Notes under the pieces: model-generated
The model's database searches: none
Told to the model about the DNA's origin: nothing
What the model saw: only the letters and a program-made list of their open reading frames with translations
Program-made: the position numbers and the translations under genes
NCBI RefSeq assembly: GCF_051251695.1
Contig: NZ_JBPOEU010000014.1
Coordinates: 51,581 to 115,580 of the forward strand
DNA length: 64,000 nucleotides
Source of the DNA: Maritalea sp051251695
GTDB taxonomy: Bacteria > Pseudomonadota > Alphaproteobacteria > Rhizobiales > Devosiaceae
Direction: 5' to 3'
In this document: in pieces, positions 51,093 through 60,448 of the stretch
Position numbering within the stretch: position 1 is the stretch's first letter
How the letters are laid out: each line of letters opens with the position of its first letter

Positions 51093-51553
51093 AGCTGTTT
51101 GACCCAATAGCCGACGGTTTTTACTTCGCTTAGATCGGCGGTGTCGATCAGTTCAAAGCCCAACCTTTCATGAAACGCAACAGATCCGGGATTGGGCGGG
51201 GTGTGATTGATTTCGCAGCAGACCATTTTGAGGTCATCGGCTTTGGCTTTTTTGATTAAATCCAAATAGAGATTTTTGGCGTGTCCCTGTTTGCGCGCAT
51301 GTTTTGCGGTGACCACTCGGTCAATATAGGCAAAATTATCAAACCGCTTTTTGAACCAAGAAAAATTTATCCCGTCATGGGGCGAGTTGTGGCTCATGCT
51401 GATGAGGAACGCATCGAGCTCGCCAATGGTTTTCGTGAAATAAGCACGACCCAACAATCGCTCTAGATCACTTATTTCTAAGAAGTTTGTTTCAACTTTA
51501 TGCTCATTGTTGAGCGCTAGAACCAAGTCGAATTGTTGTGCTGAAAGGGTCAT
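51089..51553 (-). CDS. GNAT-family N-acetyltransferase
   Basis: A 154-aa acetyltransferase. The CoA-binding motif A region reads IDRVVTAKHARKQGHAKNLYLDLIKKAK (about residues 79-106), followed by MVCCEINHTPPNPGSVAFHERLGFELID, a normal motif B. The substrate is unknown. It starts 6 bases after the stop of the SLC13 gene on the same strand and could be cotranscribed with it. Confidence 0.88.
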   Translation of the reverse strand: MTLSAQQFDLVLALNNEHKVETNFLEISDLERLLGRAYFTKTIGELDAFLISMSHNSPHDGINFSWFKKRFDNFAYIDRVVTAKHARKQGHAKNLYLDLIKKAKADDLKMVCCEINHTPPNPGSVAFHERLGFELIDTADLSEVKTVGYWVKQL

Positions 51554-51559
51554 AATTGA

Positions 51560-53335
51560 TCAAAGAGGCCAAAATATTAGAATGGATGGAACAGAAACCG
51601 CGACGATGATGATTTCCAATGGAAGGCCCATGCGCCAATAATCTGAGAAAGAATACCCGCCGGGCCCAAGAATGAGCATATTGTTTTTATGCCCAATTGG
51701 GGTCAAAAACGCGCAACTTGCAGCCACGGCAACGGCCATCAAAAATGGGTCTGGGTTGACCCCCATTTGAGCCGCCAGCCCAATGGCAACGGGTGCCGCC
51801 ACAATGGCAGTTGCGGTGTTGTTGAGCACGTCGGATAAGGTCATGGTGACGATCATCAATAAGGTCAATGCCACCCAAGGCGGCGCGCCCGCGGTTACTG
51901 TCGCCAATCCGTTGACAATGAGTTCCGTGCCGCCCGAACTTTCAAGCGCTGCCCCGAGCGGGATCATCGACCCCAAGAGCACTACAACAGGCCATTCAAT
52001 CGTGTCGTAAAGTTCACGAATGGGCACAATATCGGTGAAGACAAAAAGGACGGCGACGAGTGCAAGGGCAACCGGCAGATAAATCCAGCCAATGCTTGCG
52101 GCGGTGAGCGCTGCGGCGAATATGCCAATGGCCATCCAAGCGCGGTCATATTGGGTGACCTGCAAGTTTCGGTCAGCCAAGGGCAAAAACCCCATGCGTG
52201 CAATGACATCTTCGACATTGTTTGGCGCACCAAGAAGCAACAAAATGTCACCGGGCTCGAGTTGGGTTTTGCGCACTTGGGTGCGGATTGCTTTGCCTTG
52301 CCGGGAAATGCCCAGCAAAGATACACCATAGCGTGCTAACAGTTTTGACTGCATGGCCGTGCGCCCGGCCAAACGGCTTTCAGCGGTAACAACTGCTTCG
52401 GACAAAATAAGATCACCGGACAGGGCTTTGTTGGAAGCGGTTTCGCCCTGAAATTGCAACCCGAGTGCGCCCACGATTGCGTTGATTGCATCGGGGGAAG
52501 CCTCGATGATTAAGAGATCGCCGGCCTTAATTTCTGTACCCCGGGCACGTCCAGCCAATCTTTTGCCACGTCGCGCGAGGCCCAGAATGTAGCAATCGTT
52601 TTCTTCAGCAATGGCATCAAGTTCGCGCACTTTTTGCCCAATAGCTTTGCTGGTGTCCCCCACCACCAAATCAGCGACATATCCTTCAAGGGATGCGAGT
52701 TCTGACGGGGAGTTTTTTGACTTGGGTTGAGCGGGAATGAGCCGCCAGCCGATGGTTGCGACATAGGCCATGCCGACGATAGCCGCGACCAACCCAACCG
52801 GGGCAAAGTCGAACATACCAAACGGCTCGCCCAGTGTGGTTTCACGGATTGAGGCAATGATGATGTTTGGCGGCGTACCGATCAAGGTGACCAAACCACC
52901 CAGAATGGTGGCGAATGATAATGGCATTAAAGTTTGGCCGGGTGAGCGCCCTGATTTTTGCGCCGCTTGGATGTCGACAGGCATCAACATGGCAAGGGCC
53001 GCTACATTGTTCATGAAAGCCGACAAAACGCCGCCTAGCCCCCCTAAAATCGTGATGTGCATGCCAATGGAGCGGGATTGATCGATTACTGAGCGGGTAA
53101 TCAAGTCAACGGCACCAGAATTGGTAAGCCCACGAGAAACCACAAGCACGAGTGCAACAATAATGGTTGCGGGGTGGCCAAAGCCGGAAAAAGCGTCTGC
53201 GGTGGGCACTGCGTTGAGCAGCAAAGCAATGATTAGGGCTGTGAAGGCCACAAGGTCATAGCGCCAGCGCCCCCATAATAGCCCAATAAACACCAAGAAG
53301 AACAATGAAAATAGAATAATCTGGGTTAACGTCAT
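51560..53335 (-). CDS. SLC13/DASS-family transporter with two TrkA_C (RCK_C) domains
   Basis: A 591-aa polytopic membrane protein. TM helices fill residues 1-190 and 400-591; the cytosolic centre (about 205-375) holds two TrkA_C domains (VRELDAIAEENDCYILGLAR and LARYGVSLLGISRQGKAIR). Motifs LIGTPPNIIIAS and the repeat-like GVNPDPFLMAVAVAASCAFLTPIGHKNN match the divalent anion:Na+ symporter family (sulfate, phosphate or carboxylates). The substrate is not fixed by sequence. Confidence 0.92.
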   Translation of the reverse strand: MTLTQIILFSLFFLVFIGLLWGRWRYDLVAFTALIIALLLNAVPTADAFSGFGHPATIIVALVLVVSRGLTNSGAVDLITRSVIDQSRSIGMHITILGGLGGVLSAFMNNVAALAMLMPVDIQAAQKSGRSPGQTLMPLSFATILGGLVTLIGTPPNIIIASIRETTLGEPFGMFDFAPVGLVAAIVGMAYVATIGWRLIPAQPKSKNSPSELASLEGYVADLVVGDTSKAIGQKVRELDAIAEENDCYILGLARRGKRLAGRARGTEIKAGDLLIIEASPDAINAIVGALGLQFQGETASNKALSGDLILSEAVVTAESRLAGRTAMQSKLLARYGVSLLGISRQGKAIRTQVRKTQLEPGDILLLLGAPNNVEDVIARMGFLPLADRNLQVTQYDRAWMAIGIFAAALTAASIGWIYLPVALALVAVLFVFTDIVPIRELYDTIEWPVVVLLGSMIPLGAALESSGGTELIVNGLATVTAGAPPWVALTLLMIVTMTLSDVLNNTATAIVAAPVAIGLAAQMGVNPDPFLMAVAVAASCAFLTPIGHKNNMLILGPGGYSFSDYWRMGLPLEIIIVAVSVPSILIFWPL

Positions 53336-53471
53336 GAGTACTCAAACAATAAGGGATTTGTTGGGTTAAGTTAGCGCCATGCAGAGCGCGGAGCAATGTC
53401 GAAATTTGATAAGTTCTGTCTTTTGGCGATTTATTATTTAAGGTAGTGGATGAGGGAACAAAGGGACTGAT

Positions 53472-54065
53472 ATGGGGGCGCTGGCCGACTTAAGTCGCAA
53501 AATATCTGACTGTACCATTTGCGCAGAACACTTGCCCTTGGGGCCACGTCCAGTTTTGCAAGTTAGCGAAAGTGCGAAAATCCTCATTGCGGGTCAAGCA
53601 CCGGGCAGATTGGTGCATCAATCTGGCAAACCTTTCGATGATAAAAGTGGTGAGCGATTGCGCGACTGGCTTGGGGTAAGCGCAGAACAGTTTTATGATC
53701 CCAACTTGTTTGCAATTGTGCCGATGGGATTTTGTTTTCCGGGGACGGGCAAATCTGGCGATCTACCGCCGCGCCCAGAATGCGGTGCGACATGGCATGA
53801 TCAATTGTTTGAATTGACGGACAAAATCGAGCTAAAAATTCTCATTGGCGCTTACGCCCTTGATTATCATTTGGGGGAAAGGCAATCCAAAACGCTTACT
53901 CAAACCGTTAAGCGGTGGCCTGAATTTATGCCCAATAGCTTGCCTTTGCCACACCCCAGTCCGCGTAATAATATTTGGCTTAAAAAGAATGAGTGGTTTG
54001 AAAAAGACGTGATACCAGCTTTAAGAAAACGCGTACGCGAAGTGTTGGCAGAAGTGTTGATATGA
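53472..54065 (+). CDS. Uracil-DNA glycosylase-family protein
   Basis: A 197-aa protein of the UDG superfamily that I cannot place in a defined class. The first motif GQAPGRLVHQSGKPFDD (about residues 37-53) corresponds to the catalytic GE(A/P)PG region and the HPSPRNNIW segment near the end is the base-flipping motif. The N-terminal CTICAEHLPLGPRP has only two cysteines, not the four that hold an iron-sulfur cluster in family 4/5 enzymes. A Shine-Dalgarno AAAGGGA precedes the ATG. Its stop overlaps the next gene (ATGA). Confidence 0.85.
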   Translation: MGALADLSRKISDCTICAEHLPLGPRPVLQVSESAKILIAGQAPGRLVHQSGKPFDDKSGERLRDWLGVSAEQFYDPNLFAIVPMGFCFPGTGKSGDLPPRPECGATWHDQLFELTDKIELKILIGAYALDYHLGERQSKTLTQTVKRWPEFMPNSLPLPHPSPRNNIWLKKNEWFEKDVIPALRKRVREVLAEVLI

Positions 54066-54754
54066 GTAAAAACTGGCCGCGCTGGCAAAGTGCGTTGATC
54101 TATGCGCTCAAAGATATATCGATATTGAGAAATCCAGTTGCTCAAAAACTAATTTTTGAAACCGCCAGAGTGCCTCATTTTGAGAGCGACGACATTCAGA
54201 ACTGGTTTAGCGAGCAATTGAAAAACTGCCAATCCTATTTGGAATTTGGCAGCGGCGGCACGACATTTCTTGCCGCTGAATTTGGAATTCCATTTGTCAG
54301 CAAAGAGAGCGATTTGCTGTTTTCCTTAAGCGTGCAGCGCACCATTGAATTGGCGGGATTTCATCGCGCAGGTCAAACTTACATTCATGCTGATATTGGT
54401 TTGACGGAAAACTGGGGTTACCCTTTCTCTTTTAGTCAACCAACAGCAAAACGCCTGAAGAAATTCACGGCCTATTCGGACGTTCCAGATACCAAAGCAT
54501 TGCCCGATTTGGTTTTGATTGATGGCCGGTTTCGCGTCGCCTGTATGCTCAAATGCGTGAAAGCATTGGCCGCAACAGATAACTGGACCATCGCCTTCGA
54601 CGATTATCAAGATCGCCCCCATTATCATGTGGTGGCACAGTTCGCAGAACTTACCCAAATGGTCGGGCGCATGGCAGTGTTTGTGCCAAAACAGGATATA
54701 AAAATGGCCGCTTTAGAGAAGGTTCTAAGCGGCCATTTATATGATTATCGGTAG
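54062..54754 (+). CDS. Methyltransferase-fold-like protein of unknown function
   Basis: A 230-aa protein. YLEFGSGGTTFLAAEFG (about residues 60-76) resembles the SAM-binding loop of class I methyltransferases, and LPDLVLIDGRFRVACMLKCVKAL with IAFDDYQDRPHYHVV fits later strands. Enzyme activity is not shown. Its start overlaps the UDG-family stop, so the two are translated together. The last 50 bases of the gene form the secA terminator hairpin. Confidence 0.75.
   Translation: MSKNWPRWQSALIYALKDISILRNPVAQKLIFETARVPHFESDDIQNWFSEQLKNCQSYLEFGSGGTTFLAAEFGIPFVSKESDLLFSLSVQRTIELAGFHRAGQTYIHADIGLTENWGYPFSFSQPTAKRLKKFTAYSDVPDTKALPDLVLIDGRFRVACMLKCVKALAATDNWTIAFDDYQDRPHYHVVAQFAELTQMVGRMAVFVPKQDIKMAALEKVLSGHLYDYR
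54701..54740 (-). terminator. secA terminator inside the 3' coding end of the convergent gene
   Basis: AAATGGCCGCTT-T-AGA (54702-54717) pairs along 15 positions with TCTAAGCGGCCATTT (54724-54738), one bulged T, GAAGGT loop. On the minus strand the stem ends in TTTTT. It lies 23 bases beyond the secA stop and within codons of the methyltransferase-like gene. Confidence 0.8.
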
Positions 54755-54762
54755 ACGAGCTG

Positions 54763-57435
54763 TTAAACGATTGCGCCGTGGCAATGTTTGTATTTTTTGC
54801 CAGAACCGCAAGGACACGCTTCGTTGCGGCGGACCTTGCCCCAGGTTGATGGGTCTTCTGGGTCGATATTGCTTCCCGCTGGAACCGCATCATTTTCGCC
54901 GGTAATAGGGTCGATATGTTGCGCGCTCATTGGGGGAAGTTCGGGCTCAGGTGGCGTCATTTGCACTTGAACGTGGCTGAGTTGAGCGATCACTAATTCA
55001 CGCAAACTATCCAGCAACGTTTGGAACAGCTCGTAGGCTTCTTGCTTATATTCATTAAGCGGATCGCGTTGGGCCAGGCCACGCCAGCCAACCACTTTTG
55101 ACAGATGGTCAAGGGTGATCAAATGCTCGCGCCACAGGCCGTCAATTGATTGCAACAAGAGCTGTTTTTCAATCTGGCGCATAATTTGAGGCGTATAATT
55201 AGCGGTTTTCTTCGCCGCCTCTTCGTTCGCCAATTTGATCAAGCGCTCGGTGACTTGTTCGCTATCTATGCCTTCTTCTTCAGACCATTCTTTGATCGGG
55301 GCATCGATGTTGAGATAAGTTTTTGCTGCTTCGGCAAGCTGCTCATGTTTCCATTGTTCTGGATAAGAACGTTCAGGGATGGCTTTTTCGATGATGTCTT
55401 GCGCAACGTCTTCACGCATCTCTTTGATGGCTTCTGCAACATTTGCATCTTCCATCAATTCAAGGCGTTGTTCGAAAATCACCTTACGTTGATCATTCAT
55501 CACATCATCATATTTGAGGATGTTTTTACGAATATCAAAGTTACGGGCTTCCACTTTTTGTTGGCTGCGCTCAAGCGCTTTGGTCACCCAAGGGTGGGCG
55601 ATGGCTTCGCCTTCTTCAAGGCCAAGTTTAACCAACATGCCTTCCATACGTTCTGGCGCGAAAATCCGCATCAGATCGTCTTGCAATGAAAGGTAGAATT
55701 TTGAATGTCCTGGATCGCCCTGACGGCCAGAACGACCACGCAACTGATTATCAATCCGACGCGATTCATGACGTTCGGTGCCGATGACATAAAGTCCACC
55801 GGCGGCAAGCGCTTCTTTCTTGCGTTCTTTTATTTCCGCTTCGATCTGTTTGATCTTGGCTTCGCGCACTTCGCCCTCAAGGCCCTCGCACTCGTTGGAA
55901 ACGCGCATTTCAAGATTGCCGCCCAACTGAATGTCGGTACCGCGGCCCGCCATGTTGGTGGCGATGGTCACAGCGCCGGGCATACCCGCATCAGCGATGA
56001 TTTGCGCTTCTTGTTCGTGATGGCGTGCGTTGAGGACTTTGATGTCCTTCGCGCCCATTTTTTTCAAAAGGTCGGCGAGGAACTCAGATTTTTCAATCGA
56101 TGTTGTGCCCACAAGAACAGGTTGCTTGCGTTTTTGACATTCTTGAACTTCGTCAGCAATCGCTTTGAATTTTTCTTCAACCGAGCGATAAACTTCGTCT
56201 TCTTCGTCAACCCGCGCCACATCGACATTGGTTGGGATTGAGATCACGTCCAGATTGTAAATATCTGCAAATTCGGCCGCTTCTGTTTCCGCAGTACCGG
56301 TCATGCCAGCCAATTTACTGTATAGGCGGAAATAGTTTTGGAATGTGATCGACGCCAACGTTTGGTTTTCAGGCTGGATTTTAGCGTTTTCTTTGGCTTC
56401 AAGGGCTTGGTGAAGACCTTCAGAAAAACGGCGACCCGGCATCATACGGCCAGTAAATTCGTCAATGATCACCACTTCATCGTCCCGCACGATATAATCT
56501 TTATCGCGAGAGAAAAGTTTGTGGGCGCGTAGGGCAGAGTTGAGGTGATGAACGATTGAAACGTTTTCTACGTCAAACAGGCTTTCGCCTTTAATCAAAT
56601 CGGCTTCTTTGAGAATTGTTTCGAATTTTTCGATGCCTTCATCGGTGAAGGTGGCAGAACGTTGTTTTTCGTCTAGCTCGAAATCTTCGTCGGTAACGTT
56701 GGGCATCAACGCATCGATTTGAGTATAAAGTTCTGAACGATCTTCAGATGGCCCGGAGATAATCAACGGGGTACGGGCTTCATCGATCAAGATAGAATCG
56801 ACTTCATCGACGATTGAGAAATAATGGCCACGTTGAACCATTTGCTCGCGCGAAAACTTCATATTGTCGCGCAAGTAATCAAAACCAAATTCGTTGTTCG
56901 TGCCATAGGTCACGTCTGCTGCGTAGGCCGCGCGACGTTGATCATCAGATAGGCCATGAACGATGACGCCGGTTGTAAGCCCCAAAAAGCTATAAACTTC
57001 GCTCATCCATTGCGCATCACGGCTGGCGAGATAATCGTTTACCGTAACAACGTGAACGCCTTTGTCGGTTAGGGCATTCAAATAAACGGCCAATGTTGCA
57101 ACAAGGGTTTTACCCTCACCGGTGCGCATTTCTGCGATGGCATTGTCGTTCAACACCATGCCGCCGATCAGCTGAACGTCAAAGTGGCGCATGCCCATGC
57201 TTCGTTTTGCCGCTTCGCGGACGGTCGCAAATGCGGGGACCAGCAGGTCTTCTAATTTGGTGCCGTTTTTGTATTGAGCTTTAAACTCATCGGTCCGGGC
57301 GCGCAGTTGCTCGTCACTTAACGCCTGCATATCTGGTTCAAGCGCATTAATTTGGTCGACCAGAGGGCGATATTTTTTGACTTGGCGCTCATTTGAAGAG
57401 CCAAAAATTTTACGTGCTAACGCTGCGAGTGCCAT
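54763..57435 (-). CDS. secA: SecA: preprotein translocase ATPase
   Basis: An 890-aa motor for Sec-dependent export. Walker A MRTGEGKTLV and the DEVDSILIDEART motif-II region are intact, as is GRGTDIQLGGNL, the second-motor motif. The C-terminal zinc motif CPCGSGKKYKHCHG, which binds SecB and lipids, is complete and preceded by the flexible linker. It is divergent from the parvulin gene. It ends in a terminator that lies inside the neighbouring gene. Confidence 0.98.
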   Translation of the reverse strand: MALAALARKIFGSSNERQVKKYRPLVDQINALEPDMQALSDEQLRARTDEFKAQYKNGTKLEDLLVPAFATVREAAKRSMGMRHFDVQLIGGMVLNDNAIAEMRTGEGKTLVATLAVYLNALTDKGVHVVTVNDYLASRDAQWMSEVYSFLGLTTGVIVHGLSDDQRRAAYAADVTYGTNNEFGFDYLRDNMKFSREQMVQRGHYFSIVDEVDSILIDEARTPLIISGPSEDRSELYTQIDALMPNVTDEDFELDEKQRSATFTDEGIEKFETILKEADLIKGESLFDVENVSIVHHLNSALRAHKLFSRDKDYIVRDDEVVIIDEFTGRMMPGRRFSEGLHQALEAKENAKIQPENQTLASITFQNYFRLYSKLAGMTGTAETEAAEFADIYNLDVISIPTNVDVARVDEEDEVYRSVEEKFKAIADEVQECQKRKQPVLVGTTSIEKSEFLADLLKKMGAKDIKVLNARHHEQEAQIIADAGMPGAVTIATNMAGRGTDIQLGGNLEMRVSNECEGLEGEVREAKIKQIEAEIKERKKEALAAGGLYVIGTERHESRRIDNQLRGRSGRQGDPGHSKFYLSLQDDLMRIFAPERMEGMLVKLGLEEGEAIAHPWVTKALERSQQKVEARNFDIRKNILKYDDVMNDQRKVIFEQRLELMEDANVAEAIKEMREDVAQDIIEKAIPERSYPEQWKHEQLAEAAKTYLNIDAPIKEWSEEEGIDSEQVTERLIKLANEEAAKKTANYTPQIMRQIEKQLLLQSIDGLWREHLITLDHLSKVVGWRGLAQRDPLNEYKQEAYELFQTLLDSLRELVIAQLSHVQVQMTPPEPELPPMSAQHIDPITGENDAVPAGSNIDPEDPSTWGKVRRNEACPCGSGKKYKHCHGAIV

Positions 57436-57681
57436 ATAAGCGGTCCCATTTTGTTGCTGTTGTGCCTTAATTTTGGCCCATCAGCGGAGAATTCTGTGCG
57501 TTGGTCGGGCGAATTAAGGTTAGAAGCGCCAAAATTTCACCTAATCAAGCGTTGGGAGATGTAAGTGCGGTGAAGTGTCTTGTCAACGCCTCCCAAATCA
57601 CGCAAACGTCAAAGAAATTTGTTGGGCTCGTGCAATTATGTATGAAGTCTGATTTTGAGGAAACAAAAAGAAAGAACAATA

Positions 57682-58530
57682 ATGCTGAAATTGAAATCAA
57701 AACATCTTAGTTCACTGCGCGCAGCCATGCTTGGTAGCGCCGTTGTTTTCAGCATGTTGGGCACCGTTGGCGCCAGCGCACAAGAGGTTCCGTCGCCCAC
57801 GACAGTTATCGCAACTGTTGGTGGAGAAAACATCACTCAAGCGGATTTGGGTTATGCGCTGGAAGATATGGGCGAAGAACTGAACGCCATCCCTGCTGCA
57901 GAACGACGCGGGTTTTTGGTGCAGATGCTTGTTGACATGAAAGTGATGGCCCAAGCCGCGAAAAAAGCAGGCATGTCAGATACAGCGACATTTGCCAGCC
58001 GCAAAGCCTATTTAGAAGACCGCGCGCTCCGTCGTGCTTATTTGCAAGACGTAATGGCAACTGAAATTGATCAGGCCGAATTGCAAGCAGCTTACGAAGA
58101 AACCTTCAAGGATTTCGAGCCAAAAGAAATGCTGCGCGCGCGCCATGTGTTGGTTGCGAGCGAAGATGATGCGAAATCGGTGATCGCAGAACTGGACAAT
58201 GGTCGTGATTTTGTTGAAGTGGCAAAAGAAAAATCCACTGGCCCAAGCGGACCAAATGGTGGTGATCTTGGCTATTTCAGCGAAGGCGATATGGTGCCTG
58301 AGTTTTACGATGCGTCACGGGCGCTCGAAGTTGGTGCCTATTCTGCCCCGGTTCAATCTCAGTTTGGCTGGCACGTTATCAAACTTGAAGACCGCCGTCC
58401 TTCAACACCGCCAGCATTTGAACAAGTTTTGCCTCAAATTCGTCAGCGGGTGATGGTCAAGAAGTTTGAAAAGCTTGTTGAAGAATTGAAAGCAAACGCG
58501 GATATTCAGATCGTGGGTGCGAGCAATTAA
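57682..58530 (+). CDS. Periplasmic parvulin-type peptidyl-prolyl isomerase
   Basis: A 282-aa secreted foldase (PrsA/SurA-like). An N-terminal signal peptide ends near ASAQE (about residue 34), an N-terminal helical SurA_N-like part follows, and the rotamase domain (about 155-250) has ARHVLVASEDDAKSVIAEL, GGDLGYFSEGDMVPEF and SQFGWHVIKLEDRR. The ATG at 57682 is chosen over an in-frame TTG at 57655. Two bases separate its stop from argJ. Its place opposite secA suits a role with exported proteins. Confidence 0.93.
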   Translation: MLKLKSKHLSSLRAAMLGSAVVFSMLGTVGASAQEVPSPTTVIATVGGENITQADLGYALEDMGEELNAIPAAERRGFLVQMLVDMKVMAQAAKKAGMSDTATFASRKAYLEDRALRRAYLQDVMATEIDQAELQAAYEETFKDFEPKEMLRARHVLVASEDDAKSVIAELDNGRDFVEVAKEKSTGPSGPNGGDLGYFSEGDMVPEFYDASRALEVGAYSAPVQSQFGWHVIKLEDRRPSTPPAFEQVLPQIRQRVMVKKFEKLVEELKANADIQIVGASN

Positions 58531-58531
58531 G

Positions 58532-59773
58532 ATGGCTGAGGTGAGTTCAGTTTCGCCATTGGCACCCAAAGAGTTCCCAAGTCTTAGCCAAATCGATGGG
58601 GTTGAATTGTTTTCAGCCCCAATTGGTGAGGGGTATCATGGGCGCAATAATCTGTTTTTCGCGCGATTTATCGAAGGCACATGTGTTGCTGGCGTGTTGA
58701 CCAAAAGCAAATGTCCTTCTGCGCCGATTGATTGGTGTCGCGAAAATCTGGGATATGGTTTGGCGCGTGGTTTGGTGGTCAATGCGGGCAATGCAAATGC
58801 ATTTGTGGGCAACGTTGGTGCGCTAACGGTGCAACATACCGCTGTTGCTGCAGCAAAAATGCTTGGCTGCTCGACCTCTGAGATTTTCATCTCTTCGACC
58901 GGAGTGATCGGGGAACCGCTTGACCATGAACCATTGGTCGATGCGTTAAAAAAAGCGCCTCAATTGCCGGCTGACTTTGAAGCTGCGGCTAATGCCATTC
59001 GCACTACCGACACCTTTGCAAAAGGGGCAGGCGCTCAGTTTGATTTGGACGGTGTTTCAGTGTCGATTTCAGGCATTGCAAAAGGGTCCGGTATGATCGC
59101 CCCAGATATGGCGACCATGCTGTCCTATGTCTTTACCGATGTGCCGATCTCTGTCGAGATTTTGCGCACTTTGCTTAAGGACGCAAACGCGTTCAGCTTT
59201 AATGCCATCACAGTAGACAGTGATACTTCAACGTCAGACACCTGTTTGGTTTTTGCAACCGGCGCGGCTAAGGCGCGTGGGGTGGAGCCGATCGTTTCGC
59301 CAGAGGATCCGCGTTGTGCTGATTTCAAGCAAGCATTGAGCGCTGTTTTGAAAGACTTGGCCTTGCAAATCATTCGTGATGGCGAAGGGGCGACCAAAAT
59401 GATGGTCGTCAAAGTGTCAGGTGCTGTGTCGGATTTGAGTGCAGACATTGTTGCACGTTCCATTGCCAACTCTCCTTTGGTCAAAACAGCTTTGGCCGGG
59501 GAAGATGCAAATTGGGGGCGGGTTGTCGCCGCCATCGGTAAAGCCGGTGAGCCTGCGGAACGCGACAAGCTGCAAATCCGGTTTGGTGATTTATTGGTGG
59601 CGAAGAACGGGTTTCGTTCCGCCGCTTACACTGAAGAGGATGCAAGTCAGTATATGAAATCTGACGAGATCCAAATCAGTGTTGATTTGGGCGTTGGGGA
59701 CGGAAATGCAACCATTTATGGTTGCGATTTGACCCATGGCTACATCTCCATCAATGGCGATTATCGCAGCTAG
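58532..59773 (+). CDS. argJ: ArgJ: glutamate N-acetyltransferase / N-acetylglutamate synthase
   Basis: A 413-aa self-processing Ntn-type enzyme of arginine synthesis that recycles acetyl from N-acetylornithine to glutamate. The cleavage and nucleophile site is the Thr in APDMATMLSYVFTD (about residue 190), preceded by GIAKGSGMI. Other family marks are GYGLARGLVVNAGNANAF and NWGRVVAAIG. The start at 58532 immediately follows the parvulin gene. Confidence 0.96.
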   Translation: MAEVSSVSPLAPKEFPSLSQIDGVELFSAPIGEGYHGRNNLFFARFIEGTCVAGVLTKSKCPSAPIDWCRENLGYGLARGLVVNAGNANAFVGNVGALTVQHTAVAAAKMLGCSTSEIFISSTGVIGEPLDHEPLVDALKKAPQLPADFEAAANAIRTTDTFAKGAGAQFDLDGVSVSISGIAKGSGMIAPDMATMLSYVFTDVPISVEILRTLLKDANAFSFNAITVDSDTSTSDTCLVFATGAAKARGVEPIVSPEDPRCADFKQALSAVLKDLALQIIRDGEGATKMMVVKVSGAVSDLSADIVARSIANSPLVKTALAGEDANWGRVVAAIGKAGEPAERDKLQIRFGDLLVAKNGFRSAAYTEEDASQYMKSDEIQISVDLGVGDGNATIYGCDLTHGYISINGDYRS

Positions 59774-59804
59774 AAATGCTGGTTAAGCTTAAGGGGGTAG
59801 GGTT

Positions 59805-60215
59805 TTGAAAGATCAAAAACCAATTTTGTTGGTGGTTGCTTGTGCGCTTGTTGATGCGGATCGGCGTGTGTTAATTGCTCGGCGGCCCGAGGATAAAAAT
59901 ATGGGCGGCCTATGGGAGTTCCCGGGCGGCAAGGTTGAACCAGATGAGACCCCTGAAGCGGCGATTATTCGAGAGCTAAAAGAAGAACTTGATATAAACA
60001 CCAAAGAAGCCTGCCTCGCGCCGCTGACTTTCGCTTCGTTTTCTTATGAAAAATTTCATCTTCTGATGCCACTTTATGTTTGTCGAAAATGGCAAGGAAC
60101 GCCAGTTGCGCGCGAACATTCTGCCCTGAAATGGGTAAAGCCACAGCGCATGCGGGACTATCCGATGCCACCTGCCGACGAGCCGTTGGTCGCCCATTTA
60201 TGCGACTTGTTGTAG
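59805..60215 (+). CDS. mutT: MutT: Nudix 8-oxo-dGTP diphosphatase
   Basis: A 136-aa Nudix hydrolase that cleans the nucleotide pool of oxidised dGTP. The Nudix box GGKVEPDETPEAAIIRELKE is intact, preceded by GGLWEFPGGK, and the C-terminal LKWVKPQRMRDYPMPPAD is typical of MutT. It begins with TTG at 59805 after a purine-rich run GGGGGTAGGG. It follows argJ in the same direction. Confidence 0.93.
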   Translation: MKDQKPILLVVACALVDADRRVLIARRPEDKNMGGLWEFPGGKVEPDETPEAAIIRELKEELDINTKEACLAPLTFASFSYEKFHLLMPLYVCRKWQGTPVAREHSALKWVKPQRMRDYPMPPADEPLVAHLCDLL

Positions 60216-60244
60216 TTCTTGTGGTTTGAAATTATGGATGCGAA

Positions 60245-60448
60245 ATGAGCAAAAGCAATTCAGTCATGCAGCGGTTTTTAGCTGATGAAAGTGGCGCTAC
60301 GGCCATTGAATATGGGCTGATCGCCACGCTGCTCGTTGTGGTGATCATTGGCGCAATGACCGCGCTTGGCGGCGCGCTTGGTGACTTATTCAATGGCAAT
60401 GAGGGCAGCATCGGCGCTGCGATTGATGGCGCGGTAAACGGTTCTTAA
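60245..60448 (+). CDS. Orphan Flp/Fap-type IVb pilin
   Basis: A 67-aa prepilin. The processing site is in DESGATAIEYGLIA, with cleavage after Gly17, followed by a hydrophobic helix (about 18-42) and a short Gly/Ala/Asn-rich tail. This is the major pilin type of Tad systems. No tad, cpa or rcp gene is in the window, so it is an orphan copy or depends on a distant locus. Its last four bases overlap the convergent methyltransferase gene. Confidence 0.9.
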   Translation: MSKSNSVMQRFLADESGATAIEYGLIATLLVVVIIGAMTALGGALGDLFNGNEGSIGAAIDGAVNGS

